Of a DNA stretch of 32,891 nt, positions 10,301 through 17,717 are shown piece by piece. The first letter of the stretch is position 1; each line of letters opens with the position of its first letter. The DNA is taken from positions 1 through 32,891 of the forward strand of contig JAEXVC010000174.1 in the NCBI GenBank assembly GCA_023406715.1, read 5' to 3'. The notes under the pieces are model-generated. The model had not been told where the DNA came from and searched no databases. It saw only the letters and a program-made list of their open reading frames with translations. The position numbers were made by a program, and so were the translations under genes. This DNA is from Bacteroidota bacterium. Its GTDB lineage: Bacteria > Bacteroidota > Bacteroidia > Bacteroidales > Tenuifilaceae.

Positions 10301-10758
10301 ACGAGTTGAAGCAACACTACAGCGAGGCAAAGAAAGGAATTGGCGCACATAAATCGCCTACGGAATATGGCTCGTTCCCTTTCGACCCATACTCGCACAC
10401 TCCAATAATGGCAGGTGTTCAACAACCTGGGATGACTGGGCAGGTGAAAGAAGATATTATTTCGAGATTCTTGGAGTTGGGGATTACTGTGTGCAATGGT
10501 CAAATAGAGGTAAATCCATTTTTACTCAGCCCAAAGGAATTTCACAAATCAAACAATCAAACTGCACCTTGGTTGTCTGTAATGTACTGTTCCACCCCAT
10601 TCGTTTATCATTTAAATAAAAACCAGGGTATTGATGTTGAGTTTGCCGATGGAAAAACTATCAACGTAAGCGGCTATAAACTACCTTTAGATATTAGCCA
10701 ATCAGTGTTTATGAGAGATAAAAAGATAGCCAGGGTGATTATCCATACAAAAGGATAG
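7357..10758 (+). CDS. Beta-1,3-glucan / oligoglucan phosphorylase (GH94-GH149 type, clan GH-Q)
   Basis: Cytoplasmic (no signal peptide) enzyme of 1133 residues, expected to split beta-1,3-glucosyl ends with phosphate and release alpha-glucose-1-phosphate. The N-terminal part has the 'SSGGL...YYTDDKI' block typical of inverting disaccharide phosphorylases. GNWRDIFQNWEAL (D470) corresponds to the 'FRDQLQD' sugar-binding block of GH94. RPEWNDANNALVG (D652) corresponds to the GH94 'GDWNDG' block, so D652 is the probable general acid. The length fits GH149 (about 1100 residues) better than GH94 cellobiose or laminaribiose phosphorylases (800-900); GH161 is also possible. Family choice rests on memory of motifs and on the GH81/symporter context. 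Last gene of the run, followed by a strong terminator. Confidence 0.8.
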   Translation: MDNLYIGNNKVNSNQNAVTGKFTLVGDEKFYEIDGYDSMLPFFISLASDSNHWMYISSSGGLTAGRINSDNALFPYYTDDKIHESSEVTGSKTIIQVSKNGKVFLWEPFSNRYQGIYSMQRKILKSVIGNKIIFQEQNLDLELTFCYSWMNSDRFGWIKKSWLTNNSNQSLGLYFIDGLQNILPYGVSEFTQSKFSTLVDAYKKSELIQDVNLGLFRMESIMADRAEPSEALKTTTVWNYGLPNSLFLLSSVQLENFRQGKAITNETEAKGVRGAFFVANQVLLSPNDTKEWYFAADVNQDSTQVNNLLLFLKNNKNIDELLEQDIANGTKTLQSIIAQADGIQDTADENTVARHFANTLFNVMRGGIYSNDYFINKGDFIKHIKHFNAKIGNTYNEFLENLPESILYSELNELIKAKNDSNLYRLFLEYLPLTFSRRHGDPSRPWNVFNINVKDKDGNRILYYQGNWRDIFQNWEALSISYPGFINSIIAKFLNASTADGYNPYRITKHGIDWEVIEPENPWSNIGYWGDHQIIYLLRLMELSNSHFPGFLNSWLNKEIFAYANVPYRIKGYNDIVANPKNTVTFDDELHKSIENSVETYGADAKLILDSNGNVKLVSLTEKLLATLLAKLSNFIPEAGIWMNTLRPEWNDANNALVGNGTSMVTLYNMHRFVVFMRKLYRSSESDKFIVSNEIQLFFNEVSKGFNQHKKLINTGFDNASRRSLTDQLGIAGENYRNAVYAGFSNSKNTIAKAELIDFLTTVLEFIDQSINANKRSDGMYHSYNLATFSNNSVSIRYLNEMLEGQVAILGSGILSAKETVDLLDALRNSALYRPDQQSYILYPNKKLPTFLEKNNIPENLVNTSKILKTLVNIGDTSIVVKSQNGKYHFNADFINAEHLALALESYKTRATINIDKDDIQKVLNIYETIFDHQSFTGRSGTFYKYEGLGSIYWHMVSKLLLAIGESIQQAVVNNEDSKIINELKQHYSEAKKGIGAHKSPTEYGSFPFDPYSHTPIMAGVQQPGMTGQVKEDIISRFLELGITVCNGQIEVNPFLLSPKEFHKSNNQTAPWLSVMYCSTPFVYHLNKNQGIDVEFADGKTINVSGYKLPLDISQSVFMRDKKIARVIIHTKG

Positions 10759-10790
10759 CACTCCGGTTTGTTGGTGGATTTATACAACTC

Positions 10791-10827
10791 ATCCCGATGA
10801 TTCAACAACTCATCGGGATTTTTTTTT
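10791..10827 (+). terminator. Terminator closing the glucan operon
   Basis: A 10-bp perfect stem (10791-10800 with 10810-10819, core CCCGATGA/TCATCGGG) with a 9-nt loop leads into nine T residues. It lies 33 nt after the phosphorylase stop codon. Confidence 0.92.
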
Positions 10828-10853
10828 ATTAGAAAGTTGCATGCTGCAATTTT

Positions 10854-10882
10854 GTTTCCGAAACAATGTAAAAGACGGAAAC
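10854..10882 (+). promoter_or_regulatory. Inverted repeat immediately before the TonB-receptor start codon
   Basis: Perfect 7-nt arms GTTTCCG (10854-10860) and CGGAAAC (10876-10882) end one base before the ATG at 10884. In mRNA this hairpin would sit on the ribosome-loading region; in DNA it could be an operator. Function unproven. Confidence 0.4.
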
Positions 10883-10883
10883 A

Positions 10884-13019
10884 ATGAAAAACATTTTATC
10901 AGCAGCATTAATAATCATTTCAATAAGTGTTAATGCACAGGTTACTGTTAAAGGAAAAGTTACCGATAAAAATGGAAATCCTTTAGTTGGCGCCAACATT
11001 ATAATTAAAGGAACTTACGATGGAACGGTAACAGATTCAATTGGAAATTACTATCTAAAAGTAAAAACCGAAAATTCTACACTGATTGCAACCTATATGG
11101 GTTACATCAATCAGGAGACTTCGGTAAATTCCACAAAAGGTCAAACTGAAATCAACTTTAAACTTAAGGAGAACGCAAATCAAATTGAGGGTGTTGTAAT
11201 ATCGGCTGGCACTTTCGAAACTGCCGATAGAAAACGTAGTGTAACTCTTCAACCTCTCGATATTGTAACAACACCTAGCGCCACTGGCGATATTTACGGA
11301 GCGTTAACATCGCTACCTGGTACAGCAACCATTGGCGAGGATGGCCGCTTGTTTGTTCGTGGTGGCGATGGATACGAGAGCAAAACTTTTGTGGATGGTT
11401 TACTTTCGAAAAAACCTTACAGTTCCAATGTTCCCGATTTACCAAGCCGTGGTCGCTTTTCGCCATTTCTTTTTAGCGGAACAACATTCAGTACCGGTGG
11501 TTACTCCGCAGAATACGGACAGGCCTTGTCATCAGCACTAATATTGAGTTCAAACGCTCTTCCCAAAGAAACGCAAACAGATATCTCAATTATGACAGTT
11601 GGTGCAGGGGTAAGTCAAACAATAAAAGGGGAGAAATCGTCTATTTCCTTAGGAGTTGACTATACAAACCTTCAGCCATACTTCCAGTTATCGTCCCGAC
11701 GATTCGAAATGAATAAATACCCCGAATCCGTTGGCATAACATTGGTTGCTCGCCAAAAGTTTGGGGAAGATGGAATGCTTAAACTTTTCAGCACATACTC
11801 CGGAACTCAGTTCGGACTAAAATATCCCGACTTAACAGTACCCGGCTCAATGTCCGACATATCAATCGAAAACAACAATAACTACACCAACCTATCTTAT
11901 ACAGATAAATTGGGCAGAGGATGGTATTTAAAAAGCGGTATAGCCTTTACAATCGACGGGAAAAACTTGGATTTACAATCATTCCTAGTTGATGAGTCGA
12001 ACAAAAACCTACAGGCAAAAATCACTTTAAAGAAGAGTTTTAGCGAGAATGCATCGGTTCTGTTTGGTGCCGAGGAGACATTCAACAGGTTCAATCAGGA
12101 TTACACTGAAACTGAAACTACTTTTAGTAACAATAGCAATTTCGATGATTTCAACTCGGCTGTGTACGCTGAGGGCGATTATCGGCCAATCGCAAAATTA
12201 GCCCTTAGAGCAGGAGTTAGAGGCGAACATAGCAGTTTGCTGAACAAATCAAACCTTGGAGCACGATTATCTGCCGCGGTGAAAATAACCAACTCGTCGC
12301 AAATATCGCTTGCCTACGGTAACTTTTACCAAACTCCGGAGGAGGACTTACTCCGGTTCACCCACAACTTAGGATTTGAACAAGCCAACCATTACATCGC
12401 AAATTTCCAATGGGAGAAAAGTGATAGAATTTTCAGAGTTGAAGCATACAAGAAAGAGTACAAAAACTTGGTAACATACAATCCTGAGGAGTACTGGAAT
12501 GGCAACTATTACGAAAACTCAGGAAAAGGAAATTCGCAAGGTGTTGACGTATTCTTCCGCGATAGGAAAACATTCAGAACAATTGAGTACTGGGTTTCAT
12601 ACTCCTACGTAGATTCTAAACGAAAATATCGCTACTACCCCGAAATGGTAACACCATCGTTCGCACCAACTCATTCAGCAAGTTTTGTAGCAAAAAAATG
12701 GGTACAAAGCATTACCACACAGTTTGGACTATCGACTACTTTCTCAACTGGTCGCCCTTACAATAACCCCAATAGCACTGAATTTATGGATGGTCGCGCT
12801 CCTTTCTACCACGATATCAGCATAAACTGTAGCCACTTACGAACAATCTTTGGAAAATCGACAATTATTTATGCATCAGTGAATAATCTTCTAGGTCGCG
12901 ATAATATTTACGGTTATCGCTACTACAGCCAACCCAACTCCGATGGAGTTTACGAGGCCTTTCCTTTAAGGAGCGATAGCAAGAGGTTTTACTTCATAGG
13001 AATATTTATCACACTTTAA
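10884..13019 (+). CDS. TonB-dependent outer-membrane receptor with CarboxypepD_reg-like domain
   Basis: Outer-membrane gated barrel of 711 residues that should import an unidentified ligand using TonB energy. Signal peptide 1-18 (ends NAQ). Residues about 22-105 form the CarboxypepD_reg-like beta-sandwich (VKGKVTDKNGNPLVGANI, then GYINQE). The plug is at about 115-215 (LPGTATIGEDGRLFVRGGD, then GGYSAEYGQALS), followed by the beta-barrel, which ends in an aromatic/hydrophobic strand (FYFIGIFITL). It is much shorter than SusC-type receptors (about 1000 residues) and has no SusD partner, so I do not call it a glucan importer. A strong terminator separates it from the glucan operon. The 53-nt gap to the TPR-like gene suggests co-transcription with that gene. 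Confidence 0.9.
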   Translation: MKNILSAALIIISISVNAQVTVKGKVTDKNGNPLVGANIIIKGTYDGTVTDSIGNYYLKVKTENSTLIATYMGYINQETSVNSTKGQTEINFKLKENANQIEGVVISAGTFETADRKRSVTLQPLDIVTTPSATGDIYGALTSLPGTATIGEDGRLFVRGGDGYESKTFVDGLLSKKPYSSNVPDLPSRGRFSPFLFSGTTFSTGGYSAEYGQALSSALILSSNALPKETQTDISIMTVGAGVSQTIKGEKSSISLGVDYTNLQPYFQLSSRRFEMNKYPESVGITLVARQKFGEDGMLKLFSTYSGTQFGLKYPDLTVPGSMSDISIENNNNYTNLSYTDKLGRGWYLKSGIAFTIDGKNLDLQSFLVDESNKNLQAKITLKKSFSENASVLFGAEETFNRFNQDYTETETTFSNNSNFDDFNSAVYAEGDYRPIAKLALRAGVRGEHSSLLNKSNLGARLSAAVKITNSSQISLAYGNFYQTPEEDLLRFTHNLGFEQANHYIANFQWEKSDRIFRVEAYKKEYKNLVTYNPEEYWNGNYYENSGKGNSQGVDVFFRDRKTFRTIEYWVSYSYVDSKRKYRYYPEMVTPSFAPTHSASFVAKKWVQSITTQFGLSTTFSTGRPYNNPNSTEFMDGRAPFYHDISINCSHLRTIFGKSTIIYASVNNLLGRDNIYGYRYYSQPNSDGVYEAFPLRSDSKRFYFIGIFITL

Positions 13020-13072
13020 GTTAGTCATCAAATTAAATAACTCAATATCAAACAACTTAATAACTAAACAAA

Positions 13073-13720
13073 ATGAAAAGAACAATTTTAACAGCAGCAA
13101 TTCTAATGGCATTAGGAACTGCAATGGCACAACAACCAAGTTTTGAAAACGCAATGCTTGAAACACTCACAATGTACGATAGCGCAAAGACAACAACCGA
13201 CTTGCAAACCGTAGCAAGCAGATTTGAGAGAATTGCAACCACGGAAACTACTAAATGGGAACCGCTTTACTACCATGCATTCCTCAACATCAACCTAAGC
13301 TTCAGGGAAAAGGATGGCGACAAGAAAGATGCCTTACTGGATATTGCACAAAAAAGCATTGATAAAGCGCTTGAGGTTAATGGAGATAAGTCGGAACTTT
13401 ACGCATTGCAAGGATTTTTGTATCAGGGTAGAATTCAGGTTAACGCAATGCGTGGCATGACCTACTCTCAAAAAGCATCCGAAATACTTGAAAATGCAGT
13501 AAAGGAAAATCCAAAGAATCCAAGAGCACTATTCCTACTAGGTCAGAATATTTTCTACACCCCAAAAATGTTTGGCGGAGGAACCAAAAATGCATTACCA
13601 AAATTTCAAGAGGCAAAGGCATTGTTCGAAAGTGAAAACGAAAAGACTGGCATTGCGCCTAAATGGGGTGCAAAATCGAATCAACGAATGATTGATGCCT
13701 GCAACAAAGAAAATAGTTAA
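13073..13720 (+). CDS. Exported tetratricopeptide-like protein
   Basis: Protein of 215 residues with a signal peptide at 1-19 (lysine/arginine start, hydrophobic core, ending AMAQ). The rest is helical with TPR-like features: 'ALQGFLYQGRIQVNAM', 'ENPKNPRALFLLGQNIFY', then a glycine-rich turn and a helix 'ALPKFQEAKALFESE'. I do not recognise a specific family name or function. It lies 53 nt after the TonB receptor gene with no terminator in between, so the two are probably one transcript. It may be a periplasmic partner of the receptor, but that is only positional inference. Confidence 0.75.
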   Translation: MKRTILTAAILMALGTAMAQQPSFENAMLETLTMYDSAKTTTDLQTVASRFERIATTETTKWEPLYYHAFLNINLSFREKDGDKKDALLDIAQKSIDKALEVNGDKSELYALQGFLYQGRIQVNAMRGMTYSQKASEILENAVKENPKNPRALFLLGQNIFYTPKMFGGGTKNALPKFQEAKALFESENEKTGIAPKWGAKSNQRMIDACNKENS

Positions 13721-13753
13721 ATTTAGCACTTATAAAGCCCATAATTAAATTGA

Positions 13754-13820
13754 TATTTTGAGCGAAGCGAAAAGTCTTTATTCACAATTTAAATATAGAT
13801 TCTTCACTTCGTTCAGAATA
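13754..13820. repeat. REP-like intergenic palindrome
   Basis: Two 24-nt arms (13754-13777 and 13797-13820) are inverted copies of each other with five differences, all transitions; three of the five still allow G-U pairs. The arm core (GAGCGAAGCGAA / TTCACTTCGTTC) matches a motif I recall as a common dispersed intergenic repeat in Bacteroidota. It sits between the TPR-like gene and the histidine kinase gene. Confidence 0.65.
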
Positions 13821-13859
13821 ACAATAAATAGGAGATTTTAGAAAAACATTAAAAAATTA

Positions 13860-14903
13860 ATGATGAACTCAAAGGAAATTTTTCGCATATCGCTCCGCGA
13901 ATTTAAGGATGTTTTAATTACACTTTTCTTTAGTGCATTAATAACTTATTCATTTGCGGGCAATTACCTATTTACAAATTTTAGTGCTGTCTATAAAAAT
14001 CTACTATATGGCTTCTCAATAGGATATTCACTTTGGAAAGGAAATCAATTTATTGGATGGCTCGGCAATTTGTATTTCCCTTGGGAAAAAAATCCTAAAC
14101 TTACTTTTACAATAAACTCTATATTTTCAGTTATTTACACAGTTTTAGCCATTATTGCAGTTAACTATCTGTTTTTGCACTTTGTGTTCAACATAAATAT
14201 TTTTGATAATCTAGGACGTTGGATTTCGCAAATGGTTATAACCTTTTTGATTTCATTAGTTATTACCATTAGCTTTTACCTAGCCTACTTCTTTAAATGG
14301 TGGCGAATATCGGCAATAAATGAGGAGAAATTAAAACAGGAGGCCATTCAGCTCCGCTACGATGCGCTTAAAAGTCAGGTGAATCCGCACTTTTTATTCA
14401 ATAGCTTAAGCGTACTAAGTTCGTTGGTGGATACCGATACAGCAAAAGCAAAGCAGTTTATCCAGCAATTCTCGGACATTTACCGTTACGTGCTCGACCA
14501 AAAGGATAAAGAATTGGTTGCCATGGATGAAGAAATTCGGTTTGTAAAATCGTACATCAACTTACATGAAATGCGCCATGGCGAGAGTTTGAAAATCTCT
14601 ATCGAAATTAAGGATTTTTCGGGCTTTATTATTCCTCTCTCAATCCAAACCCTTTTGGAAAATTGCTTTAAGCATAATATAATATCGGAGGAAAAACCGC
14701 TAACTGTAAAACTTTGGAGGGACAACGATTTTATAGTAGTCCAGAACAACCTACAAAAACGCAGGGTTATTCAGGATTCCAATGGAATAGGGCTTGAAAC
14801 AATCAGCAAAAGGTACGAGTACATATCGCAGCATCCTATGGAAATTGTTCAGGACGAGAATCATTTCACCGTTAAAGTTCCAATTATTAAATCAATATCA
14901 TAA
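13860..14903 (+). CDS. LytS-type sensor histidine kinase (His_kinase family)
   Basis: Membrane sensor kinase of 347 residues. The N-terminal half has about four hydrophobic segments (about 20-150) and no large extracellular domain, so the signal is probably sensed in or at the membrane. A short linker leads to the phosphoacceptor block QVNPHFLFNSL with H177. The ATPase domain has the asparagine block TLLENCFKHN and a C-terminal glycine motif (SNGIGLETISKRY). This is the LytS/YehU layout, which pairs with LytTR regulators; such a regulator is three genes downstream (16642). The gap to the next gene is 3 nt. ATG at 13860 and ATG at 13863 are both possible starts. Confidence 0.92.
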   Translation: MMNSKEIFRISLREFKDVLITLFFSALITYSFAGNYLFTNFSAVYKNLLYGFSIGYSLWKGNQFIGWLGNLYFPWEKNPKLTFTINSIFSVIYTVLAIIAVNYLFLHFVFNINIFDNLGRWISQMVITFLISLVITISFYLAYFFKWWRISAINEEKLKQEAIQLRYDALKSQVNPHFLFNSLSVLSSLVDTDTAKAKQFIQQFSDIYRYVLDQKDKELVAMDEEIRFVKSYINLHEMRHGESLKISIEIKDFSGFIIPLSIQTLLENCFKHNIISEEKPLTVKLWRDNDFIVVQNNLQKRRVIQDSNGIGLETISKRYEYISQHPMEIVQDENHFTVKVPIIKSIS

Positions 14904-14906
14904 AAA

Positions 14907-15464
14907 ATGAAGTATCTAATACTACTATCAATCCTTTTCTTCGTTTCAGAATTTCTGCTGATGCTTGTAAAGCGCTCAAAAAAAATTGAATCGAAACGAC
15001 AAAACGATAAAGGCTCATTAGTTTTGCTTTGGGTAGTTATAACCCTTTGCTTTACTTTTAGTTTTATGTTCGCCAACTACAGAACCTGGACCCTTATTAA
15101 TTATGCAATCTATGTTATTGGTGGTGTAATAATTATTTCAGGAGGAACTATTCGTTGGATATCAATCATTCAACTTAGTAGTGCTTTTACAGTTAATGTT
15201 GCTATAGCAAACAACCATAAACTTAAAACCAATGGGGTATACAAGTATGTTCGTCACCCCAGCTACTTAGGGCTCTGGCTTATAATGTTTGGTTTTTCGG
15301 TTAGCATGAATAGCTATATCTCTATTATCATTGTTACAATTCCAATGCTTCTGGCTATCCTTTACAGAATAAAGGTTGAAGAGGAAATTTTACTTTCAGA
15401 ATTCGGGAATGAATATTTGGACTACAGCAACAAAACCAAAAAACTTATTCCTTGGGTTATTTAA
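14907..15464 (+). CDS. Isoprenylcysteine-carboxyl-methyltransferase-like membrane protein
   Basis: Integral membrane protein of 185 residues with four or five hydrophobic segments. The C-terminal half has the signature of the ICMT/PEMT-like membrane methyltransferases: GVYKYVRHPSYLGLWL, then RIKVEEEILLSEFGNEYLDY. In this family that region binds S-adenosylmethionine. Bacterial members act on varied or unknown lipids and small molecules, so the substrate cannot be named. The start codon is 3 nt after the histidine kinase stop and the Ntn hydrolase starts 17 nt downstream, so it belongs to the same transcript as the kinase and response regulator. Confidence 0.85.
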   Translation: MKYLILLSILFFVSEFLLMLVKRSKKIESKRQNDKGSLVLLWVVITLCFTFSFMFANYRTWTLINYAIYVIGGVIIISGGTIRWISIIQLSSAFTVNVAIANNHKLKTNGVYKYVRHPSYLGLWLIMFGFSVSMNSYISIIIVTIPMLLAILYRIKVEEEILLSEFGNEYLDYSNKTKKLIPWVI

Positions 15465-15481
15465 TTTTTAATATCATAACT

Positions 15482-16609
15482 ATGAGATACTTAAAATTAA
15501 CCACATTTATTGCGACAATAATACTTTGCAATTCATTATATGCTCAAAGCAAACATTCCTGCTCATCATTTCAATTATCGTCAGGCGATACGGTTGTTGT
15601 GGGGCATAATCTGGATGAGTATTTTACTGTACCCGGTATGGTTGTGGTAAATCCAAGGAATATCAAAAAAGAGAATATTTCGTGGTACGATTTACGCAAA
15701 GGAAAAAAGAAAAATCAACCAAGCGTTCAGTGGACATCGAAGTATGGCTCCATAACCTATAACACATTTGGCCGAGAATTTATTGATGGTGGTATAAACG
15801 AAGCAGGACTTTATGTTGGTGAAATGACATTGATGGAAACAGAGTACTATACCGATATAGCGAAGCCAACCTTTTACCATTGCTTCTGGATGCAGTATCT
15901 ACTCGACAACTATGCAAGTGTAAATGAGGTGATAGAAAACCTAAGCACCGTTTGTATTGATGGGCATAGTCGCTGGCATTTTTTTATAGCCGATAAAACA
16001 GGCGATGTTGCTACAATTGAGTTTATTAAAGGCAAGCCTATAATCCATAGAGGCGAAAATTTACCTCACAATATACTCTGCAACTCTGCATACAGCAACG
16101 ATTTAGATTCGCTTAAACTATACAAAGGATATGGTGGCGAGAGAATTATTGATATTAACGATAAGGAAAACACCAAGCGTACAGTTAGAGCAACTGAACT
16201 AATACGAATCTTTAATGAAAGTAAACCGAAACCAATTGTCGATTATAGCTTCGATATGCTGTCATCGCTTAACCTTGGGAATAATCAGTGGCAGATTGTT
16301 TGCGATTTGACAAACCAAAAAATGTACTTCAAAACAGTACTGTGCAATAAAATTAAATATACCAGTATTAAGGAATTTAATTTTGATTCCAAAAATCAAC
16401 TCTATATTGATATTCACAGCAACCTAGAAAATGATATAACAAATAACTTTTTGCCATTAACTGCAACGACAAATAAAAAGTATGTACGAAAAACTTGGTG
16501 GGCAATTGATTTTGGATTCTTCGGAAATATTTTTTTCAAACCATTTGTAGTATTTTTCATGGGAGCAAAAATGAGTGATTATACAAGCGAGTTTTACTTA
16601 AATGAGTAA
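15482..16609 (+). CDS. Exported linear amide C-N hydrolase (choloylglycine-hydrolase-like, Ntn)
   Basis: Predicted amidase of the N-terminal-nucleophile superfamily that includes bile-salt hydrolases, penicillin V acylases and some N-acyl-homoserine-lactone acylases. I chose the ATG at 15482 (375 residues) rather than the in-frame ATG at 15452, because 15482 begins directly with a signal peptide (1-22, ends YAQ). C27 in HSCSSFQL is the likely nucleophile, followed by GDTVVVGHNLDEY as in the family. Later blocks include GGINEAGLYVGEM and NILCNSAYSND. A hydrophobic stretch lies near the C-terminus. The substrate is unknown; the placement between a kinase and its regulator is unusual. Confidence 0.82.
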   Translation: MRYLKLTTFIATIILCNSLYAQSKHSCSSFQLSSGDTVVVGHNLDEYFTVPGMVVVNPRNIKKENISWYDLRKGKKKNQPSVQWTSKYGSITYNTFGREFIDGGINEAGLYVGEMTLMETEYYTDIAKPTFYHCFWMQYLLDNYASVNEVIENLSTVCIDGHSRWHFFIADKTGDVATIEFIKGKPIIHRGENLPHNILCNSAYSNDLDSLKLYKGYGGERIIDINDKENTKRTVRATELIRIFNESKPKPIVDYSFDMLSSLNLGNNQWQIVCDLTNQKMYFKTVLCNKIKYTSIKEFNFDSKNQLYIDIHSNLENDITNNFLPLTATTNKKYVRKTWWAIDFGFFGNIFFKPFVVFFMGAKMSDYTSEFYLNE

Positions 16610-16641
16610 ATTGCCATTACAAAATCGATAAAAGCATATCT

Positions 16642-17397
16642 ATGAACTATATTATTGCTGAGGATGAACGATTGACCGCAGAGCGATTAAAAACGATGAT
16701 TGCGTTACTGCGTCCAAACTTTAATTGCCTCGCCGTTTTTGATTCTGTATCATCGGCGGTTAAATGGCTAAAGCAAAACCCGCATCCTCAACTTGCTTTC
16801 TTCGATATTCAACTGGCAGATGGTATCAGCTTCGAGATTTTTGAGCAGGTTAAGGTCGATTTTCCGGTAATATTCACCACTGCATACAACGAGTATGCGC
16901 TTAAAGCATTCAAGGTTAATAGTATTGATTATTTGCTTAAACCAGTAAACGAGAATGAACTAAAAGCGGCCATTGATAAATTTGAAAACACCAGAAGCAA
17001 TTCAACTTCTATCGATTCCAGCCAAATTACAACACTAATAAACCAGTTGAACAACAGCTATAAGTCGAGGTTTTTGGTAAAGGTTGGCGAGCATCTTAAG
17101 ATGATTAACTGCAGCGATATCGCCTTTTTCCATAGTATGGAAAAATCAACGTTTATCCGTAATACCGAGGGTCGCGATTACGCCATCGACCAAACTCTCG
17201 ACCAACTTGAACTGGTTGTAAATCCATCGGAATTTTACCGTGTTAACCGCGGTTGCATTATTGGAATAAACTCCATCCGCGATATTGTGGCCTACTCAAA
17301 CAGTCGCCTTAAAATTTTGCCAACTGTAAAAACCGACGAGGATATAATTGTAAGCCGTGAGCGCGTATCGGGGTTTAAGGAGTGGCTGGAACGTTAA
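16642..17397 (+). CDS. LytTR-family response regulator
   Basis: Transcription factor of 251 residues. Receiver domain about 1-118: acidic pair E7/D8 (AEDER), phosphoacceptor D55 in FFDIQLADG, the TTAYNEYALKAF block and the KPV lysine near 107. The LytTR DNA-binding domain is at about 148-250 (FLVKVGEHLKMI, then FYRVNRGCIIGINSI). It should be phosphorylated by the LytS-type kinase at 13860. It is the last gene of the four-gene run, 32 nt after the hydrolase gene. LytTR proteins bind paired direct repeats; I could not identify a convincing site in the window. Confidence 0.93.
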   Translation: MNYIIAEDERLTAERLKTMIALLRPNFNCLAVFDSVSSAVKWLKQNPHPQLAFFDIQLADGISFEIFEQVKVDFPVIFTTAYNEYALKAFKVNSIDYLLKPVNENELKAAIDKFENTRSNSTSIDSSQITTLINQLNNSYKSRFLVKVGEHLKMINCSDIAFFHSMEKSTFIRNTEGRDYAIDQTLDQLELVVNPSEFYRVNRGCIIGINSIRDIVAYSNSRLKILPTVKTDEDIIVSRERVSGFKEWLER

Positions 17398-17436
17398 AAT
17401 TTCTTGTGCTGTAAAATTACCGTTTGCACGCACGAA

Positions 17437-17634
17437 CAAGTGGCTTTCATTTGCATCTCTTACTTTTTCCATGATGAAAAAGTAAGCAAAAAATCTAGGC
17501 AAAACTATGCTTCCTTCCGCCCTGCTGTAAGTCTAGAATTTCTGCAAAAGTAGGCAAGCCCCTTTTGCGAAATTCTAAAACTTTCAGCATTCACGCACTC
17601 TCCTGCTCGCAGTTTTGCCAATCCCACCCACTTG
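17437..17634. repeat. Highly self-complementary intergenic element (structured RNA or MITE/REP-like)
   Basis: This fills most of the gene-free 17398-17717 gap between two convergent genes. Four nested or side-by-side pairings are visible: 17437-17443 with 17628-17634 (7 bp); 17459-17469 with 17476-17486 (11 bp, 6-nt loop); 17498-17506 with 17611-17619 (9 bp); and a long stem of 17524-17531, 17534-17542 and 17544-17550 with 17562-17568, 17569-17577 and 17581-17588. The long stem has one T-T mismatch and small bulges. No open frame with coding character is present. I recall similar hairpins between Bacteroidota genes, so a dispersed repeat is the safest reading. The remaining flanks (17398-17436 and 17635-17717) show nothing I can name. 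Confidence 0.7.
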
Positions 17635-17717
17635 CCTTTTACATTCTAAATCATAATACTCATGACTTTTACAATTCACTCCAAAGCATTTGACTTTTTC
17701 ATTAAGCCCTAACTAAT

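Noticed and set aside
10884..13019. SusC-type glucan importer
   Set aside because: The protein has 711 residues rather than about 1000, there is no SusD gene beside it, and a strong terminator separates it from the glucan operon.
15452..15481. Start of the Ntn hydrolase at 15452, overlapping the methyltransferase gene
   Set aside because: The ATG at 15482 begins a normal signal peptide; the extension would put extra residues before it.
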